Source: Pedobacter sp.
Lineage (GTDB): Bacteria > Bacteroidota > Bacteroidia > Sphingobacteriales > Sphingobacteriaceae
Assembly (NCBI GenBank): GCA_031119475.1
Contig: JAVHXV010000005.1
Location: 162,038-226,037 of the forward strand
DNA length: 64,000 nt
Reading direction: 5' to 3'
How positions within the stretch are numbered: position 1 is the stretch's first letter; each line of letters opens with the position of its first letter. Below are positions 61,381 to 64,000 of the stretch, piece by piece. The notes under the pieces were generated by a model that was not told the DNA's origin, made no database searches, and saw nothing but the letters and a program-made list of their open reading frames with translations. Made by a program: the position numbers and the translations under genes.

Positions 61381-61917
61381 TTATTGGGCAAATTCCTTCT
61401 TCAGCTTATTCAAGCCTCCAGCAATGCTGGCATCAAATTGCTTGTCCCCAACTTTTAGGATAAATCCGCCGATCAATTTCTCATCTACTTTTTCAGCGAT
61501 CAAAACTTCTTTGGCGCCTAATTCTTTTTTCACTAACGCAGTAATTTCAGCTCTGTTGGCGTCAGTTAGGGCAATGGCCGAAGTAACTTCTGCTTTTACG
61601 ATCCCTTTGATCGACTGATATTGTGCAATAAACTGCTTTGCGGTCTCAAATAAGATCCCCGCACGGCCCTTGCTCACGCTCAGTTTAAAAAAGCTTTTGG
61701 TAACCTCATGCACATGGTTGCCAAAAGTATCCCTCAAAATGCCCGCCTTTTTGTCTAACGGAACAATTGGATTTTTTAAGATGGCCTCCAATTCGCTATT
61801 GTGATCTACAACTTCCTCAAATAACTGCATGTCTTTTCTTAGCTCTTCCAGGGCATTTTGCTCTAAGGAAAGATCTATCAAAGATTTTGCGTATCTGGCT
61901 GCTGCTTTACTCGACAT
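61381..61917 (-). CDS. atpH: ATP synthase F1 subunit delta
   Basis: AtpH links the F1 alpha subunits to the peripheral stalk. The 178-residue protein has the N-terminal six-helix domain (AARYAKSLIDLSLEQNALEELRKDM...FEEVVDHNSELEAILKNPIVPLDKKAGILRD) and the C-terminal KVDEKLIGGFILKVGDKQFDASIAGGLNKLKKEF, which matches the delta/OSCP family signature. The spacing to its neighbours is filled by repeat islands on both sides. Confidence 0.95.
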   Translation of the reverse strand: MSSKAAARYAKSLIDLSLEQNALEELRKDMQLFEEVVDHNSELEAILKNPIVPLDKKAGILRDTFGNHVHEVTKSFFKLSVSKGRAGILFETAKQFIAQYQSIKGIVKAEVTSAIALTDANRAEITALVKKELGAKEVLIAEKVDEKLIGGFILKVGDKQFDASIAGGLNKLKKEFAQ

Positions 61918-61924
61918 ATATTCT

Positions 61925-62000
61925 TAGTTAAAAGTTGAAGGTTAAAAGTTGAAAGCAGTTCTACTTTAAACTTTGTACTTTATACTTTGTACTCAAACTT
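61925..62000. repeat. Heptad island between atpF and atpH, AAGTTGA theme
   Basis: Left units GTTAAAA-GTTGAAG-GTTAAAA-GTTGAAA, then GCAGTTCT, then complement-theme ACTTTAA-ACTTTGT-ACTTTAT-ACTTTGT-ACTCAAA, all in 7-base steps. The arms can form an imperfect hairpin in the operon mRNA. Confidence 0.9.
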
Positions 62001-62493
62001 AATTTAATTCAACATCTTTCAACAGGTTGTTTACCAAGTCCTGTTGTTTTGCTTTATCGTCCAATTGGGTGCGCAACACACGCTCTGCGATATCCAATGA
62101 AAGACTGGAAACTTGTCCTTTCAATTCGGCCACAGCTGCTTTCTTCTGGTTTTCAATTTCGATACGCGCTTTTTCGATCAATTTCGCTCCCTCAGATTGG
62201 GCTGTAGTCTTTGCATCATTCACGATCTGATCTTTCAGTTTTTTGGCTTCCTTCAAGATCTCATCTCTTTCTGCACGCGCCTGTTTCATCAGCTCTTCAT
62301 TCTGCGAAGTTAAACGGGCCATTTCCTGTTTGGCCAGTTCTGCTTTGTTCAAAGCCTCGTCTATAAATTGTTCACGGTCTTTGATCGCTGTCAAAATCGG
62401 CTTCCATGCAAATTTCTTTAACAAGATCAATAAGCAAATGAATGCGATTGCGGTCCAAAAAACCAATCCGATACCTGGGGTTACTAATTCCAT
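61999..62493 (-). CDS. atpF: ATP synthase F0 subunit b
   Basis: The peripheral stalk subunit. The 164-residue protein has one N-terminal membrane helix (LVFWTAIAFICLLILLKKFAW) and a long charged coiled coil (AELAKQEMARLTSQNEELMKQARAERDEILKEAKKL...). The IADRV-like ERVLRTQLDD at the C-terminus binds delta. Length and layout are those of bacterial b subunits. It lies after an inter-gene hairpin that follows atpE. Confidence 0.96.
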   Translation of the reverse strand: MELVTPGIGLVFWTAIAFICLLILLKKFAWKPILTAIKDREQFIDEALNKAELAKQEMARLTSQNEELMKQARAERDEILKEAKKLKDQIVNDAKTTAQSEGAKLIEKARIEIENQKKAAVAELKGQVSSLSLDIAERVLRTQLDDKAKQQDLVNNLLKDVELN

Positions 62494-62528
62494 CTGATAT
62501 AATAGCTTAAAACTTAATTTTTGATTAA

Positions 62529-62563
62529 AAACAGGATCTCAACCAACCGTCAAGATCCTGTTT
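62529..62563 (-). terminator. Intra-operon hairpin between atpE and atpF
   Basis: On the minus strand AAACAGGATCT pairs exactly with AGATCCTGTTT over 13 bases, with a short T run afterwards. It may partially terminate transcription or protect the atpE 3' end, which would let subunit c be made in excess as needed (about 10 or more copies per complex). This role is inferred. Confidence 0.7.
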
Positions 62564-62578
62564 ATTTTTTCAGTTTGC

Positions 62579-62806
<228 letters not shown>

Positions 62807-62835
62807 TTATATGATTTGTGAAAAATAGTTTCTAA

Positions 62836-63948
62836 TTAATGATGTTCTTCGACTGCCATACCAATAAACAGGGCAGTTAATAAAGTAAAAATAAACGCCT
62901 GTAAGAATGCCACCAGCAATTCGAGTACATCCATAAATATCACAAAGGCTACCGATACAGGAGCAATGGCCAGTGTTTCGAAAATAAAAATGAGCGAGAT
63001 CAAACTCAGCACAATGATGTGGCCAGCTGTAATGTTCGCAAACAAACGGATCATCAAGGCAAATGGCTTAGAAATGATACCGATAAGTTCTACTGGGATC
63101 ATGATCGGGTAAAGCCACCATGGCACGTCCGGCTTCAGGATGTGTTTCCAATAATATTTGTTGCCATTGATGTTCACAATGATCAAGGTACCCAAGGCCA
63201 TCACAAAAGTGAGCGCAATGTTACCTGTTACGTTGGCACCTCCCGGGAAAATCGGGATCAGGCCCAATAAGTTGTTGAACCAGATAAAGAAAAATACGGT
63301 CAACAGGTAGGGCATGAATTTAGCGTACTTATGGCCGATATTTGGAATGGCAATGTCATCTCTTACGAACACAATAATTGGTTCTACCAGCGACTGCAAT
63401 CCCTTCGGAGCTTTGCCTACACGTTTTTTATAGGCATTGGCCACACTAATAAATACCACCAAGATCAGGAAGATGGCCACAAACATGGCCGCAACATTCT
63501 TGGTGATCGAAAAATCGAGCACATTCTTACTGGCCAGCTCATCTACCTGTCCATCTGCACCTACCACCTTGATTTTGTCTTCTACCAAGCGATAGGTATG
63601 CTTGCTGCCGGTATAATCGTGTTCACCATGATGGAAATGTCCGGAAGAAAAGAATTCAAGACCGCCATCGGTATATAAAATTACCGGAAGCGGCAAAGAA
63701 GTATGTCCCCATAAATGCCAGTTGTGCGAGTCGGCAATGTGCTCCATGATCACCTTTGTTGGCTCAAATTTTTCTCCTTCGTGCTTAGCTGCACCATGAC
63801 CTTCGGCAACAGCCACAGAGTCGTGTGCAACTACGGCACTATCCACCTGTGCAGTAGCAGCAAGTGAAAACAAGAAAAACGCCGAAAAAAGCGTAAAAAC
63901 AACAATTAACCTCTTAAACTTAAACTCAAAAACGTGGCTACAATCCAT
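62836..63948 (-). CDS. atpB: ATP synthase F0 subunit a
   Basis: The stator channel subunit. The 370-residue product is longer than the E. coli protein (271) because of an N-terminal signal-like segment (FSAFFLFSLAATAQ) and a His/Glu-rich periplasmic region to about residue 145. Membrane helices follow, with the essential arginine R301 in MIRLFANITAGH and the end region ALFIGMAVEEHH. The extension is usual for Bacteroidota. It heads this part of the atp operon; a gene further upstream may lie outside the window. Confidence 0.95.
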   Translation of the reverse strand: MDCSHVFEFKFKRLIVVFTLFSAFFLFSLAATAQVDSAVVAHDSVAVAEGHGAAKHEGEKFEPTKVIMEHIADSHNWHLWGHTSLPLPVILYTDGGLEFFSSGHFHHGEHDYTGSKHTYRLVEDKIKVVGADGQVDELASKNVLDFSITKNVAAMFVAIFLILVVFISVANAYKKRVGKAPKGLQSLVEPIIVFVRDDIAIPNIGHKYAKFMPYLLTVFFFIWFNNLLGLIPIFPGGANVTGNIALTFVMALGTLIIVNINGNKYYWKHILKPDVPWWLYPIMIPVELIGIISKPFALMIRLFANITAGHIIVLSLISLIFIFETLAIAPVSVAFVIFMDVLELLVAFLQAFIFTLLTALFIGMAVEEHH

Positions 63949-64000
63949 TTACTCGCAGATTTTTACTATTTATTTTGGTGGCGCAAGTTACGTAACAAAG

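Overview
The window looks like chromosomal DNA from a Bacteroidota bacterium of the Sphingobacteriaceae, most likely Pedobacter or a close relative. The genus is inferred; no rRNA gene is present to confirm it. The support comes from four things: SusC-like TonB-dependent receptors and an MG/plug secreted protein; a GldB homologue next to nadE; atpBEFHAG without atpDC; and promoters of the Bacteroidota type (TTTG-N19-TAnnTTTG, clearest at the tRNA-Val gene). Shine-Dalgarno sites are weak throughout. Most of the window is ordinary housekeeping chromosome. There is no prophage, plasmid or genomic island, and no CRISPR array.

Layout. 1-9 kb: the end of a serine hydrolase, a 2OG-Fe(II) oxygenase, MsrA, a 906-residue MG/plug protein, then on the minus strand a likely operon padR - pspC - TonB-dependent receptor - lipoprotein (10300 down to 5481). 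10-19 kb: a 51-residue membrane peptide, a diadenylate-cyclase-like DACNV protein, pirin with a pseudo-receiver, a subtilase, a pentapeptide protein, a response regulator, an MFS carrier and a DUF2130 protein. 19-26 kb: a minus-strand block of metabolic or secreted proteins (aldose epimerase, phosphoesterase, ApbE, Gfo/Idh, SUMF1-like, a conserved unknown lipoprotein). 26-32 kb: tRNA-Val, recO-dgkA, an RND/MMPL exporter, a RAYT transposase and a porin-like protein. 32-43.7 kb: ileS-dksA-lspA, secreted proteins, serS, rsmI, and lnt with a second lspA. 43.7-58.5 kb: nadE, an outer-membrane protein, gldB, patatin, comB, gcvT, glycosyltransferases, rnhB, an ABC permease, a flippase-like protein, ruvC, a DUF4349 lipoprotein and an e(P4)-type phosphatase. 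58.6-64 kb: the ATP synthase operon on the minus strand, ending at a terminator near 58.6 kb.

The most unusual content is between the genes. More than twenty intergenic spacers carry short, degenerate tandem arrays with a strict 7-base period (one has period 8). Each site has its own heptad, drawn from about six recurring themes. Many sites are built as array - short core - reverse-complement array, so their transcripts can fold into long hairpins. The arrays sit in every kind of spacer, including three consecutive junctions inside the atp operon, and several supply the last codons or the stop codon of the upstream gene. I know of no named family that matches. Separately, four near-perfect 32-42 base palindromes form a REP-like family, and one of them lies 36 bases upstream of a REP-associated tyrosine transposase gene. 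Other points of interest are a DAC-like protein with RHL in place of RHR, a putative PadR operator over the -33 box of its own promoter, several -7 boxes almost touching start codons, and two different LspA peptidases, one of them coupled to Lnt.
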